From NCBI GenBank assembly GCA_026988135.1, contig JALSLT010000109.1, forward strand, positions 1-30,976: a DNA stretch of 30,976 nt, read 5' to 3'. The notes beneath the pieces were generated by a model. The model was given only the letters and a program-made list of their open reading frames with translations, searched no databases and was not told where the DNA came from. The DNA comes from Desulfurobacterium sp. (GTDB lineage Bacteria; Aquificota; Aquificia; Desulfurobacteriales; Desulfurobacteriaceae). Below, piece by piece: positions 6,484-15,390 of the stretch (positions are counted from its first letter, which is position 1; each line of letters starts with the position of its first letter). Both the position numbers and the translations under genes were made by a program.

Positions 6484-8103
6484 ATGACTGTCGGGCAATC
6501 AAAAATATCAATCAATGATGCTGCACTATATATAGGTGTATCTACCGCAACAATTAGAAATTGGATTAAAACAGGTTATTTGGAAAAAGTAGGAAAAAAT
6601 TATGTTTCAATTAAGTCTCTGGAGAAATTTCATAAAGAAGTTGCAGGAATAGACAAGCTGAACAAGAGAGCCAATAAATCCCAAAGAGATTCACACGACC
6701 ATGGCGAACTAACGGAACTGTTTTTAAAAAAATTAAAACAAGGCGATATTTTTGATTTATCAACATTGGCACAAGAGTATGAAGACAGTTTATCAAATTC
6801 GTTTAGGAATAAAGAAGGTATTTATTACACTCCATCTGATATTGTTGATGACTTAATCGATTTTTCTAAAATCGATACGGATAATGCTGTTTTTTGTGAC
6901 CCATGTTGCGGTTCGGGCAATTTTATTATTGCTGCTTTGGGAGCTGGAATAAAGCCGATGAATGTTTATGGGTATGATACTGACCCTATTGCTGTAGAGA
7001 TTACTAAAAAAAGGATATACGAAAAAACAGGATACAAAAGTGATAACATCAAGGTTGGTGATTTCCTTGAGTTGGTGATTTCCGGAAAAAACAGAAAGTT
7101 TGACTGTATCTTTACAAATCCGCCATGGGGAAAGAAACTTCCTATAAACAGAAAAAAGCGGATAGCATCTTATTTTGGAATTAAATCATCTCTGGACACG
7201 TCGGCACTTTTCTTTTTTGCTTGCATGAAATTGCTAAAAGATAATGGAATACTCGGTTTATTACTTCCTGAATCGTTTTTTAATATAACTACTTTTGAGG
7301 AAGCTCGTTCCGAAGTATTAAGATATAAAATAAAACGTGTTATTGATTATGGTAAGCCGTTTAAGGGACTTATCACAAAAGCACAAGGTTTGGTTATAGA
7401 GAAAGCCTATTGTAAAGACGATAAATATAAAATTGAATGTTGCCATCAAAAAAACATATACATAAGGACGGTTGGTTCTTTTCGTAATAATCCAAAAAAA
7501 ATAATCAATTTATACTGTTCATATGAAGATGAGCAAGTTATATCGCATCTGTTTTCAATTCCTCATTTAACATTAAAGAATAATGGCAAGTGGGCACTTG
7601 GAATTGTAACCGGAAATAATAAGAAGTTTATAATAAACAAGCGTAAACAAGGGTATATTCCCGTCTATAAAGGTTCTGATATAACAAGAAAAGGTTTAAA
7701 ACCGGTTTCGTCTTATATCCCCTCAGATTTATCTTTGTACCAACAGGTTGCTCCGATAGAATTTTATCAGGCGGATGAAAAACTTGTATATAAGTTTATT
7801 TCATCGGAATTATGTTTCTTTTATGATACTGGTAAACGATATTTTTTAAACAGTGCGAATATCTTAATTCCAAACAAAGCATTTCCTGTAAAAACTGAAA
7901 TGTTAGGAGAATTATTGAGCAGTAAATTTATGAATTGGTTATTTAAAAAGTTGTTTAATACACACAAAATACTGAGAGGCGATTTGGAACTATTGCCGAT
8001 ACATGTTCAATTTCTTGAAGGAGCTAACTTTGATGAAGATAGATATATAGCAAATCTTGGATTAGAGAGGACGGATGATGGAACTTACAGAGTTAAAAAA
8101 TAA
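6484..8103 (+). CDS. Type II N6-adenine DNA methyltransferase with N-terminal helix-turn-helix
   Basis: 539 residues in three parts. Residues 1-55 form an excisionase/MerR-like winged helix-turn-helix (SINDAALYIGVSTATIRNWI). Residues about 100-320 are the methyltransferase core, with SAM-binding motif I DPCCGSGNF (139-147) and catalytic motif IV NPPWG (212-216), the gamma-class order. Residues about 360-530 resemble a TaqI-type target-recognition domain. It should methylate adenine in the site cut by the overlapping nuclease. The HTH may allow autoregulation. SD is weak. Codon use is more AT-rich and ATA/AAA-heavy than the neighbours, suggesting horizontal transfer. The recognition sequence is unknown. 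Confidence 0.9.
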   Translation: MTVGQSKISINDAALYIGVSTATIRNWIKTGYLEKVGKNYVSIKSLEKFHKEVAGIDKLNKRANKSQRDSHDHGELTELFLKKLKQGDIFDLSTLAQEYEDSLSNSFRNKEGIYYTPSDIVDDLIDFSKIDTDNAVFCDPCCGSGNFIIAALGAGIKPMNVYGYDTDPIAVEITKKRIYEKTGYKSDNIKVGDFLELVISGKNRKFDCIFTNPPWGKKLPINRKKRIASYFGIKSSLDTSALFFFACMKLLKDNGILGLLLPESFFNITTFEEARSEVLRYKIKRVIDYGKPFKGLITKAQGLVIEKAYCKDDKYKIECCHQKNIYIRTVGSFRNNPKKIINLYCSYEDEQVISHLFSIPHLTLKNNGKWALGIVTGNNKKFIINKRKQGYIPVYKGSDITRKGLKPVSSYIPSDLSLYQQVAPIEFYQADEKLVYKFISSELCFFYDTGKRYFLNSANILIPNKAFPVKTEMLGELLSSKFMNWLFKKLFNTHKILRGDLELLPIHVQFLEGANFDEDRYIANLGLERTDDGTYRVKK

Positions 8104-8821
8104 AATTATACAGGCATTTTCCGGTTCGAAAGACGAGCTCGATAAAATTCTTACTTTTGTAGAACAAGACCAGGCGGTATTTCCATTTAACAAATATGAG
8201 CATTTACTTTGTTCTCTTATGGATAACGGGGGACTTACTTATGAACAATATTTGGAAATTCGTTTGGAATATACAAGCGAGAATCCGAATTTATGGATTT
8301 TCGAAATATCGGCTCCTCGTGGTTTCGGTGAAAAATTTGCACAAACTTATGTTCAGGGAAAATGCTCTAAACTTAGAAAGCCTTCAAAGAAAATTGATCC
8401 GAACTTCAGTGGAGAATATGATTTATGGCTTGATGGTATCAAAATTGAAGTAAAAGCATCGCGGGCTGTTGATCGTGATAGTGATGAACCGCTTTATATT
8501 AAAGCTTTATCAAGAAATACGAAAAAGAGATTTTTGATGAACTTTCAGCAGCTTAAGCCTCAATGCTGTGATGTGTTTATATGGGTGGCTGTGTTTCGTG
8601 ATCAGATTGTTCTATGGGTTATGAGTTCACAAGAAGTTCAAGAAAATCCACTTTATTCAAAAGGGCAGCATCGTGGAAACAAGGGGAATGAAGGGCAGTT
8701 ACATATTAACGATGAAAACATTCATGTTTTGGACAGATATGAATTAAAAGATGATAATCTTGAAAAGGCAATAAGGGATGCTGCAAATAGGAATGAGCAA
8801 TTAATAAATCGGTGTACCTGA
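8078..8821 (+). CDS. Type II restriction endonuclease, PD-(D/E)xK fold
   Basis: 247 residues overlapping the methyltransferase by 26 bases. The ATG at 8078 is preferred to the one at 8075 because the SD GAGAGG (8065-8070) is then 7 bases away. The catalytic signature is GEYDLWLDGIKIEVKAS: D115, then E124-V-K126. Together with the neighbouring methyltransferase this marks a sequence-specific nuclease. The C-terminal part (WVAVFRDQIVLWVM) looks like the end of the nuclease core. I do not recognise its specificity family. AT-rich like its partner and probably acquired with it. Confidence 0.8.
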   Translation: MELTELKNKIIQAFSGSKDELDKILTFVEQDQAVFPFNKYEHLLCSLMDNGGLTYEQYLEIRLEYTSENPNLWIFEISAPRGFGEKFAQTYVQGKCSKLRKPSKKIDPNFSGEYDLWLDGIKIEVKASRAVDRDSDEPLYIKALSRNTKKRFLMNFQQLKPQCCDVFIWVAVFRDQIVLWVMSSQEVQENPLYSKGQHRGNKGNEGQLHINDENIHVLDRYELKDDNLEKAIRDAANRNEQLINRCT

Positions 8822-8843
8822 CCGCTTGTCGATGCTTAATAGT

Positions 8844-8861
8844 GGCAGGATAGCTCAATCG
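8844..8861 (+). pseudogene. Possible tRNA 5'-half remnant
   Basis: GGCAGGATAGCTCAATCG has the layout of a tRNA 5' end: a 7-base acceptor strand, TA at positions 8-9, the D-stem GCTC, and AATCG of the D-loop. After that the sequence departs from a tRNA and no anticodon arm follows. It sits just past the restriction gene, where integration scars are expected. It may be chance. Confidence 0.3.
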
Positions 8862-8999
8862 TTATGAATACGGAGCTTATTTTCTGTCTGTGTTTTTCGG
8901 AAATAACCGGAGAGCTTTTTTCTTTTGTTCAGATAGAGAAATTGTCTTAATTTTAATTGGAGATCTGTTTGTCTTTAAAATGTATTGGTGGGGTTTGTT

Positions 9000-9653
9000 A
9001 TGGTTTTTGGAGATAGGAATAAAGCGGGAGAGGTTCTTGCTGATACTATTTTGCAAAGATATAAAGGCACATTGATTTCGCCTGTGGTTGTTGCTATTCC
9101 GAGGGGTGGAGTTGTTGTAGCAGAGCCTGTTGCCGAAGCTTTAAATGCTCCTTTAACTCTTGTTTTTCCGAGGAAAATAGGTGCTCCTTTTAATGAAGAA
9201 TATGCTATAGGTGCGGTTACAGAGTCGGGGTATGTTTTGATTAATCCTGATATTAGTGAAGATGTTGCTTTGCAACTTGGAATTACAAAGGAGTATCTTC
9301 AAAAGAAAGCTCGTGAAGAGATGGAAGAGATAAAGCGCAGGAAGGAGAAGTTTAAGATAAAAGATGTTGATTTTAAGGGGAGGGATTTGATTCTTGTTGA
9401 TGATGGTATAGCTACAGGTCTTACTGTAAAAGCTGCGATTATGGAGCTTAAAAGTAAAAAGCCGAATAGGGTTATTCTTGCGGTTCCTGTTATGCCTGCT
9501 GAAAAGGTAAAAGAGTTTGAAAGACTTGTTGATGAGCTTGTAGTTCTTTATCCGGCTCCGTTTTTCAGGGCAGTAGGCCAATTTTACTCCGATTTTCCAC
9601 AGACACCGGATGGTGAAGTTATTGATATACTTGAAAAGTTTGGGAATAGATGA
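9000..9653 (+). CDS. Phosphoribosyltransferase-family protein
   Basis: 217 residues. The type I PRTase PRPP loop is LILVDDGIATGLT (130-142), with VVAIPRGGVVVAEPVA (30-45) near the N-terminus and a long helical insert rich in Lys/Glu (about 95-120). This matches the family often annotated as predicted phosphoribosyltransferase (COG1926-like), whose substrate is unknown. The ATG at 9000 is chosen with SD GGTGGGG (8988-8992). An in-frame TTG at 8985 would lie over that SD. It overlaps rarA by a single base. Confidence 0.85.
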   Translation: MVFGDRNKAGEVLADTILQRYKGTLISPVVVAIPRGGVVVAEPVAEALNAPLTLVFPRKIGAPFNEEYAIGAVTESGYVLINPDISEDVALQLGITKEYLQKKAREEMEEIKRRKEKFKIKDVDFKGRDLILVDDGIATGLTVKAAIMELKSKKPNRVILAVPVMPAEKVKEFERLVDELVVLYPAPFFRAVGQFYSDFPQTPDGEVIDILEKFGNR

Positions 9654-10942
9654 TGGAAACACTATTTTCAAAAGGCAAAAGGCCGCTTGCTTTTAGACTT
9701 CAACCGGAGAATTTCGATGAATTTGTAGGTCAAGCTCATATACTTGGGAAGGGGAAACCTTTAAGGAAATTGATAGAGAAGGATGCTGTTAAATCTTCTG
9801 TATTCTGGGGAGAGCCAGGGACAGGGAAAACAACCCTTGCAAGGTTGATAGCAAAACTTTCAAATTCGGAATTTATAGAGATTAACGCTGTAACTTCAAA
9901 TATTAAGGAGATAAAAGAAGCTCTTAAAAAAGGCAGAGCCAACTTTGATATTGGGAAAAAAACCATTCTTTTTATAGATGAGATTCACCGTTTCAATAAA
10001 ATTCAGCAGGATGCTCTTTTGCCGGATATTGAGGCCGGTAATGTGATTTTAATAGGAGCATCAACGGAAAATCCTTATTTTTCCCTTGTTCCGGCTCTTC
10101 GTTCCAGAGCAAAGCTTTATAGATTCAACCCTCTTTCTATTGAGGAGATAAAAGAGCTTATACTTTGGGCGTTGAGAGATAAAAGGGGACTGAAAAATAA
10201 AAACCTTTCAATTTCGGAAGATACTCTCAGTCTTCTTGCTCGTTTAAGTGGCGGTGACGGAAGAAAAGTTTTCAATTTTCTTGAGGAGATAGCATCTATT
10301 GTTTCGGTCGGAAGTGAGATTACAAAAGAGATTATCAAAAAGATAGCTTCCGGAGAATCGACCCGTTACGGTAAAGGGGATTATCATTATGATGTTATTT
10401 CAGCTTTTATAAAATCTATTCGGGGAAGTGATGTTGATGCGGCTCTTTATTACCTTGCAAGGATGTTGAAAGGTGGTGAAGACCCTATGTTTATAGCAAG
10501 AAGACTTGTTATTTTGGCATCTGAAGATATCGGAAACGCCAATCCGGAAGCCCTTCTTATTTCAAATGCTGCGATGAATATAGTTTCAAAAATAGGAATG
10601 CCTGAAGCTGCGTTAACCCTTGCTCAGGCTACAATCTATCTTGCCATGAGTCCAAAATCCAATGCTGTTTACCGTTCTATCGGGAATGCTATTGAGGCTG
10701 TGGAATCTGGAGATATTCTGCCGGTTCCGGTATATTTGAGGGATTCTCACTATTCCGGGGCTGAAGATATTGGTCATGGGAAAGGGTATTTGTATCCTCA
10801 TAGTTTTCCTCGTCATTATGTAAGACAAAAGTATCTTTCTGAAGAGAGAAAGTTTTACAGTGATGATGAGATAGGTTTTGAAAAACAACTTAAAAACTGG
10901 TTAAAGGAGATGAGATTAGATGAAAATAACGGGAAGGACTGA
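9653..10942 (+). CDS. rarA: Replication-associated recombination protein A (RarA/MgsA AAA+ ATPase)
   Basis: 429 residues. It opens with the family start RPLAFRLQPENFDEFVGQ. Walker A is WGEPGTGKTT (52-61) and Walker B FIDEIHRFN (107-115). The arginine-finger region and the C-terminal tetramerisation domain (YHYDVISAFIKSIRGSD, EDIGNANPEAL) follow. RarA acts at stalled replication forks and is related to the clamp-loader and RuvB families. The second of two adjacent ATGs is preferred (SD GGGA 7 bases before). It overlaps aroE by 23 bases. Confidence 0.95.
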   Translation: METLFSKGKRPLAFRLQPENFDEFVGQAHILGKGKPLRKLIEKDAVKSSVFWGEPGTGKTTLARLIAKLSNSEFIEINAVTSNIKEIKEALKKGRANFDIGKKTILFIDEIHRFNKIQQDALLPDIEAGNVILIGASTENPYFSLVPALRSRAKLYRFNPLSIEEIKELILWALRDKRGLKNKNLSISEDTLSLLARLSGGDGRKVFNFLEEIASIVSVGSEITKEIIKKIASGESTRYGKGDYHYDVISAFIKSIRGSDVDAALYYLARMLKGGEDPMFIARRLVILASEDIGNANPEALLISNAAMNIVSKIGMPEAALTLAQATIYLAMSPKSNAVYRSIGNAIEAVESGDILPVPVYLRDSHYSGAEDIGHGKGYLYPHSFPRHYVRQKYLSEERKFYSDDEIGFEKQLKNWLKEMRLDENNGKD

Positions 10943-11771
10943 TGTTTATGGAATTTTCGGATATCCGGTTAAACACTCGTTGTCGCCGTTAATGCAGACA
11001 GCTGCTTTTGAAGCAGCAGGTATTGATGCCGTTTATGTACCCTTTCAAGTTTCTCCTGAGAATCTTGAAAAGGCGGTTGATGGCTTAAAAGCTATGGGTA
11101 TTAGAGGAATAAACGTTACTGTTCCTCTTAAAGAAAAGATTATTCATTTTCTTGATTTTATAGATGAAACTGCTGAGTTTATGGGAGCGGTTAATACTGT
11201 TAAAAATGTAGATGGTAAGCTCTACGGTTATAATACCGATGGAGATGGGTTTGTTGACTCCCTCAAAGAAGAAAGGATTGAAGTTGGTGGCAAAAAAGTG
11301 CTTATTATCGGAGCAGGTGGTTCGGCAAAAGCAATTGCATATTCTCTTTTGAGGAATGGAGTGGAGAAGATTGTAATAGCAAACAGGACGTTTGAAAAGG
11401 CGGAAAGTCTTGCAGGTAGGTTAAGTAAAATAGAAATGGTGGAAGCTGTATCTCTTGATTATCTTAATTCTGTTGTGGACAAATTTGACATTTTGATAAA
11501 CACAACTTCTGTTGGTATGAAAGAGAGTGACCCTTCCCTTTTTGACTATTCCCTTATAAAACCTGATACGGTTGTTGTTGATATTATTTATAAACCTTTT
11601 GAAACAGAACTTTTAAAAGTGGCAAAATCAAAAGGAGCAAAAACCATAAATGGGCTTGGAATGCTTATTCATCAGGGGGCAAGAGCTTTCAAAATATTGA
11701 CAGATATGGAGTCTTCAGTTGAAGTTATGAAAGATGCTCTTTTGGAAGGTTTAGATGGTAGAAATATTTGA
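10920..11771 (+). CDS. aroE: Shikimate dehydrogenase (NADP+)
   Basis: 283 residues. Substrate-binding SLSP (20-23), catalytic Lys in NVTVPLKEK, Asp in NTDGDGF, the Rossmann glycine motif GAGGSAKAIA and NRTFEKA (which usually selects NADP) are all present. It reduces 3-dehydroshikimate to shikimate in aromatic amino-acid synthesis. The start at 10920 lies inside rarA with an SD AAGGAG upstream. Its length before YGIFGYP fits the family. It overlaps the next gene by 17 bases, so rarA, aroE and the MgtC-like gene are likely translationally coupled. Confidence 0.95.
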   Translation: MKITGRTDVYGIFGYPVKHSLSPLMQTAAFEAAGIDAVYVPFQVSPENLEKAVDGLKAMGIRGINVTVPLKEKIIHFLDFIDETAEFMGAVNTVKNVDGKLYGYNTDGDGFVDSLKEERIEVGGKKVLIIGAGGSAKAIAYSLLRNGVEKIVIANRTFEKAESLAGRLSKIEMVEAVSLDYLNSVVDKFDILINTTSVGMKESDPSLFDYSLIKPDTVVVDIIYKPFETELLKVAKSKGAKTINGLGMLIHQGARAFKILTDMESSVEVMKDALLEGLDGRNI

Positions 11772-13032
11772 AACTTTTGTAAATTTCGTTTTGCTTAAAC
11801 AGTATCAACCCTATATTATGTCAGCTGTTTTTGGCGGTTTAATAGGTGTCGAGCGGGAGTATAAAAAACAGAGAGATGGCACACCTGCTTTTGGAGGTCT
11901 TCGGACTTTTATTCTTATTTCTCTTTTAGGTACTTTGTCTGCCGATATAGCAAGCAGAGGTTATTCTTTTTTAATCCCGGTTTCTTTTATTGTTGTAGCG
12001 TCATTTGTACTGTGGGCGCAGAAACATGAACAGGAGTCCGGTTTAACTTCGGAATTTGCGGCACTTTTAACTTTCCTTGTAGGTATATTATCTTTCTTTA
12101 AAGAGTTTCAGCTTGCAGCGGTTGTTTCTATCGGGGTGTTTTCTGTTTTAACGTTTAAAAAGAAGATGCACGATTTTGTTAAGCATATAACTCTTGAAGA
12201 TTTTGTTGCACTTTTGAAATTTGCGGTGGTTTCAATTCTAATATTTCCCCTTTTACCTGATAAGTTGTTTTTCGGTGTTAATCTGAAAGATGTATGGGCG
12301 ATGGTTGTTGTTATCTCTTCCATAGATTTTATAGGTTATGTTCTTATCAAGGTTGTAGGAAGTAAAAAAGGTGCCGTTATTACCGGTCTGATAGGAGGGC
12401 TTGTTTCAAGTACTGCTGTTACCGTTACTCTTTCAAGATATGCTAGAAATTTGCCTGCTCTTACCAGAGAGTATGTAGCCGGTATCGTTGGTGCTTCAAC
12501 GATAATGTTTTTGAGGGTGCTTATTCTTGTTTTTATAGTGAGCCCCATGTTGTTTAAATATTTTTTATTTCCTTGTTTAATGGCAACTTTACTTGGACTG
12601 ATTTTTGTTTATAGAAACGCTGAGTTTAATGTGAAGCATGGGGAAAAGATAGAGGTTAATAATCCTTATGAGCTTTCAAACGCTTTGAAGTTCGGTCTTT
12701 TTTTTGGAGTTATACTTTTTATTACAAAGTTAGCTATAAAATATGCCGGATCGTGGGGAATTTTTGCCATTGCTGCTGTTTCAGGTCTTTCCGATGTTGA
12801 TGCTATTACTTTATCTCTTGCAAAATTTTCGGTGTCTAATGAGATAGCAGTTTCCGTGGCAGTAATAGGTATATTTTTAGCTGTCACTGTTAATACGACT
12901 TTTAAATGGTTTTTAACGTTGTTTGCAGGTGGAAAAGCGGTTTTTAAAGAAGCAACTAAAGGGTTTGTTTTGCTGATAACCGGTGAGTTGATAGGTATAG
13001 TTGCAGTTCTTATATGGTTATTTGGAGGATAG
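11755..13032 (+). CDS. MgtC/SapB-DUF4010 family membrane protein
   Basis: 425 residues, mostly hydrophobic with about a dozen predicted membrane helices. The N-terminal third carries the MgtC/SapB signature (FGGLIGVEREYKKQRDGT, then FGGLRTFILISLLG). The remainder is the DUF4010 region with GLIGGLVSSTAVTVTLSRYA and the conserved SGLSDVDAITLSLAK. It lies in the inner membrane. Transport of a metal or other ion is often suggested but not established. SD GGAAGG precedes the ATG within the aroE 3' end. It converges with panD, with 7 bases between the stops. Confidence 0.9.
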   Translation: MVEIFETFVNFVLLKQYQPYIMSAVFGGLIGVEREYKKQRDGTPAFGGLRTFILISLLGTLSADIASRGYSFLIPVSFIVVASFVLWAQKHEQESGLTSEFAALLTFLVGILSFFKEFQLAAVVSIGVFSVLTFKKKMHDFVKHITLEDFVALLKFAVVSILIFPLLPDKLFFGVNLKDVWAMVVVISSIDFIGYVLIKVVGSKKGAVITGLIGGLVSSTAVTVTLSRYARNLPALTREYVAGIVGASTIMFLRVLILVFIVSPMLFKYFLFPCLMATLLGLIFVYRNAEFNVKHGEKIEVNNPYELSNALKFGLFFGVILFITKLAIKYAGSWGIFAIAAVSGLSDVDAITLSLAKFSVSNEIAVSVAVIGIFLAVTVNTTFKWFLTLFAGGKAVFKEATKGFVLLITGELIGIVAVLIWLFGG

Positions 13033-13039
13033 AGATAAC

Positions 13040-13420
13040 TTAAACTACTATACCTCCCGATTTAGAGGAGATTTTTGCGGGTTTGTTGTTTTTATCCACA
13101 AGCACCACTATCGGCTCAAAGCCTTCTATTTCGTCTTTTTCAAGTTCACAGTAAGATACGATAATTATATTATCTCCTACCTGTGCCTTTCTTGCGGCGG
13201 CTCCGTTCAGGCAGATAACTCCGCTGTTAGCTTCTCCGGGTATAACGTATGTTGAGAACCTTTCACCGTTTGTGATGTTATATATTTCAACCTTCTCGTA
13301 GGGTAGAATATCAGCTGTTTTCATAAGGGATTCATCAATAGTTATACTTCCTTCATAATGAAGGTTAGCTTGCGTTACAGTAGCCCTATGTATTTTAGAC
13401 TTAAACATAAATCTTCGCAT
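13040..13420 (-). CDS. panD: Aspartate 1-decarboxylase (pyruvoyl enzyme)
   Basis: 126 residues. The self-cleavage site Gly24-Ser25 in LHYEGSITID is intact; cleavage yields the pyruvoyl cofactor on the alpha chain. The conserved IYNITNGERFSTYVI and GAAARKAQVGD blocks are present. It makes beta-alanine for pantothenate and CoA. The first ATG (13420) is preferred to one four codons later because the SD GAAGGAAAGG lies before it. A promoter is seen at 13455-13484. Confidence 0.95.
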   Translation of the reverse strand: MRRFMFKSKIHRATVTQANLHYEGSITIDESLMKTADILPYEKVEIYNITNGERFSTYVIPGEANSGVICLNGAAARKAQVGDNIIIVSYCELEKDEIEGFEPIVVLVDKNNKPAKISSKSGGIVV

Positions 13421-13454
13421 TTTGCCTTTCCTTCAATAGATTTTGTTCAAGATA

Positions 13455-13484
13455 AATATATGTAAATTTAATGTAAAATTGCAA
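13455..13484 (-). promoter_or_regulatory. Likely promoter of panD
   Basis: On the minus strand TTGCAA (13484-13479), an 18-base spacer and TATATT (13460-13455) lie about 35 bases before the panD ATG. Confidence 0.45.
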
Positions 13485-13514
13485 AAGTGATAGAAAATTG
13501 GAGTTTTGAAAGGA

Positions 13515-13530
13515 GCGGGCAACTGCCCGC
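13515..13530 (-). terminator. mscL: Hairpin after mscL
   Basis: A 6-bp GC-only stem GCGGGC/GCCCGC with a 4-base loop begins 6 bases past the mscL stop codon. On the minus strand it is followed by TCCTTTC, only a partial T-run. Confidence 0.5.
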
Positions 13531-13536
13531 AAAAGG

Positions 13537-13926
13537 TTATTTTTCTGCCATATTTTTTAAAAGATCTCTTATTTCTGAAAGCAGAGTTTCCTCTTTTGAA
13601 GGTGCAGGAGGTGCTGCCGGTTTTTCTTCCTCTTTCTTCTTCATTGAGTTTATCGCTTTTATTGCCAAGAATATTGCAAAGGCGATTATTACAAAATCAA
13701 CAACAGATTGAATAAATTTTCCGTATTTAACCGATGCTTTTCCTACTGTGAGAGACAAATCGGAGAAGTTTATACCGCCAAGAAGTAGTCCTATTAGTGG
13801 CATAAGCACATCTTTTACAAAAGATGAAACGATTTTTCCAAAAGCTCCACCTATAATGATACCGACTGCCATGTCAATGACGTTTCCTCTCATGGCAAAT
13901 TCTTTGAATTCCTTTAACATTCCCAT
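13537..13926 (-). CDS. mscL: Large-conductance mechanosensitive channel
   Basis: 129 residues. The N-terminal helix MLKEFKEFAMRGNVIDMAVG and TM1 (IIIGGAFGKIVSSFVKDVLMP) are classic MscL. TM2 is VVDFVIIAFAIFLAIKAI, and the C-terminal cytoplasmic helix (LLSEIRDLLKN) is reached through a Lys/Glu and Ala/Pro linker. The protein opens under membrane tension to release solutes on osmotic downshock. SD AGGGAGG precedes the ATG. It is monocistronic, with a hairpin after the stop. Confidence 0.97.
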   Translation of the reverse strand: MGMLKEFKEFAMRGNVIDMAVGIIIGGAFGKIVSSFVKDVLMPLIGLLLGGINFSDLSLTVGKASVKYGKFIQSVVDFVIIAFAIFLAIKAINSMKKKEEEKPAAPPAPSKEETLLSEIRDLLKNMAEK

Positions 13927-14205
13927 AATATTCCTCCCTATAATATTAAAAGCAGTTAAAAGTCGCTAAAAAATAATTTAGTTGGCGGTATTTTAATACA
14001 AATTATGTTTTTTGTTCAACTAAAAATTTTTAGATTTTGTTTAGAAATTCAGAAAGGGCAGTTTTTTTCGGATATTCTCAAAATCCAGGTTCTGTTTTTT
14101 TTGAATAGGATAGATTTTAAGTTTAGATGTCGTAGGGACTTTTTTTGTTAGATGTACTATATTTTGGTATTGAAAATCTAAAGTTTGATTTAAGGGGTTG
14201 AAAAA

Positions 14206-15390
14206 GTGTTTTTTTTAAAGGAGGCAGAAGGTATAAAAGATTTTCTTATTGATGCGAGAAGACATGTTCACCAATATCCGGGGATTTCGGGAAGAGAGTT
14301 TAGAACTTCGGAGTTTGTTGCCGATAGATTGAGAGAGATAGGTGTTGATGAAGTTTATGAAGGTTTTGGAAGGACTACGGGAGTTGTAGGAGTCATAAAG
14401 GGAAGTGGTTGTAAAACCGTTGCTCTTCGTGCGGATATGGATGCTCTTCCTGTTAAGGAGGAAACTGGTAAGCCCTATGCTTCGAAAGTTGAAGGGGTTA
14501 TGCATGCCTGCGGTCATGATACTCACGTGGCTATGGTTTTAGGTGCAGCGAAGTTACTTGTGAAAATTAAAGATAGACTTAACGGGAACGTGAAGCTTAT
14601 TTTTCAACCCTGCGAAGAGAGGCAGGATTGTCGTGGAGCAAGGAAACTTATAAAAGCCGGTGTTTTAAATGATGTTGATGTGATTTTTGGCATTCATGTG
14701 TATCCTGAGCTTGAAACCGGCAAAGTTGCTTCCTGTCCGGGTGCTGTTCTTGCTTCGGCCGATGTGTTCAGTATAAAGGTGTTTGGAAAAGGAACCCATG
14801 CATCGAAACCTCATATGGGAATCGATACGGTTCTTGTTGCTTCTCAAATAGTGAACACTCTCCATCATATTGTTAGCAGAAAAGTTGATCCTATTGACCC
14901 GGCGGTTTTAACTATAGGTATGATAAAGGGCGGGGAAGCCGAGAACATAATTCCTGAAGTTGTTGAGCTAAAAGGTACTGTTAGAACGTTGAACGAAGAT
15001 GTTAGAAAAAAAATTCCTGTATGGATGGAGGAAGCACTGGAAGGAATTACAGCTGCTTACGGTGGAAAGTATGAGTTTAATTATGAAGAAGGGACACCTC
15101 CGCTAATTAATGATGAGGAAACCGCACTTTTTGCAATTGAAGAGCTTGTTAAAATTCTTGGCCGGGAGAAATTTGTTTATCTTCAAAAACCGTCAATGGG
15201 AGGAGAGGATTTTGCAGAGTATTTAAATTTTATTCCCGGTGTATATCTTCGGCTTGGTACGGGAAATAGGGCGAAAGGAACTTTATTCCCTTTACATAAT
15301 TCTAAGTTTGATGTTGATGAAGATGCGCTTCCTGTGGGAGCGGGAGTTCTTTCCCATTTGGCGTTTAGTTGGCTTGAGAAAAAGTCTTAG
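14206..15390 (+). CDS. M20D-family amidohydrolase/carboxypeptidase
   Basis: 394 residues. Metal and catalytic motifs of the M20 di-zinc fold are LRADMDALPVKEETG, HACGHDTHVAMVLGAA and FQPCEER, with GIHVYPELETG, the dimerisation-domain HASKPHMGID and the C-terminal LHNSKFDVDE. The Cys in HACGH marks the M20D subgroup of N-acyl-amino-acid and hippurate-type hydrolases. The substrate is not known. The start is GTG at 14206 with SD AAGGGG (14192-14197). In FQPxEE the variable residue is Cys rather than the common Ala. It ends by overlapping the convergent alkyltransferase gene by 4 bases. The preceding gap 13927-14205 shows nothing recognisable. Confidence 0.9.
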   Translation: MFFLKEAEGIKDFLIDARRHVHQYPGISGREFRTSEFVADRLREIGVDEVYEGFGRTTGVVGVIKGSGCKTVALRADMDALPVKEETGKPYASKVEGVMHACGHDTHVAMVLGAAKLLVKIKDRLNGNVKLIFQPCEERQDCRGARKLIKAGVLNDVDVIFGIHVYPELETGKVASCPGAVLASADVFSIKVFGKGTHASKPHMGIDTVLVASQIVNTLHHIVSRKVDPIDPAVLTIGMIKGGEAENIIPEVVELKGTVRTLNEDVRKKIPVWMEEALEGITAAYGGKYEFNYEEGTPPLINDEETALFAIEELVKILGREKFVYLQKPSMGGEDFAEYLNFIPGVYLRLGTGNRAKGTLFPLHNSKFDVDEDALPVGAGVLSHLAFSWLEKKS

